Positions 63,866-64,000 of a stretch of 64,000 bases of DNA are shown piece by piece. The translations under genes were made by a program, and so were the position numbers. Every line of letters starts with the position of its first letter. Position 1 is the stretch's first letter. The notes under the pieces are model-generated. The model had not been told where the DNA came from, did no database searches, and saw only the letters and a list, made by a program, of their open reading frames with translations. The stretch covers positions 29,670,459-29,734,458 of the forward strand of contig OZ021726.1 in the NCBI GenBank assembly GCA_963978545.1. The letters run 5' to 3'. This stretch comes from Linyphia triangularis. Lineage: Eukaryota; Arthropoda; Arachnida; Araneae; Linyphiidae.

Positions 63866-64000
63866 TACTTAAATTTTTCAATAAAAAATTAATTCAGTGA
63901 GGACATTAATTTGTAACGACATTATTTTATATTTAACACATAACTTGTATGCATCTACAAAAAAAAACTTGGCTGGAATGAATTCCGGGGCATCGCATCC

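Overview
The window is about 72% A+T with long introns, many decayed transposable elements, homopolymer runs and microsatellites. It is nuclear DNA of an invertebrate animal. The intron-rich NACHT/WD gene and the Ty3/Gypsy gag style suggest an arthropod, possibly a chelicerate; that placement is inference. No bacterial-type gene, operon or CRISPR array is present.

One host gene is fully resolved. It lies on the minus strand, with its start codon at 40073 and stop at 6984-6986. Thirteen coding exons join through GT-AG introns with matching phases and give 4176 nt, or 1391 residues. The product is a STAND-type ATPase of the NACHT + WD-repeat class (the NWD1/NWD2/QUI-1 type). In order it has an acylatable, basic N-terminus, a DUF4062-like domain, a NACHT ATPase with Walker A and B, a winged-helix/helical region and about seven WD-type blades. 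A probable 5' UTR exon with a 16-codon uORF and a non-coding first exon/promoter near 42.2-42.65 kb complete the model.

The introns and flanks are full of mobile DNA. At 1-1220 lies the decayed 3' end of a Ty3/Gypsy element, next to a perfect 76-bp-arm palindrome. The last intron carries a two-layer nest: a CAGGGTGGCCAC-ended DNA element with 5-bp target duplications (7330-13034) holds a young, internally deleted LTR retrotransposon (8292-12114). That retrotransposon has 478-bp LTRs differing at 3 positions, a tRNA-Leu primer site, and gag-protease joined in frame to the integrase C-terminus. Its LTR has two heat-shock-element arrays just upstream of a TATA box. A second, short CAGGGTGGCCAC element (25937-26327), two TTAA-flanked elements (26522-27282 and 37681-38343), a 4.1-kb inverted-repeat-bounded block (14069-18206) and a roughly 0.55-kb repeat family in four copies (30.9, 49.4, 50.2 and 58.3 kb) fill much of the rest.

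From 42.7 to 64 kb there is no convincing gene. That stretch holds dispersed repeats, tRNA-like repeats, a 233-bp pure (TA)n tract, tandem duplications and one weak coding-like remnant. The best candidates for a new observation are the heat-shock-type LTR promoter on a non-autonomous retrotransposon lying antisense inside the NACHT-WD gene, and the predicted lipid-anchored N-terminus of that STAND protein.
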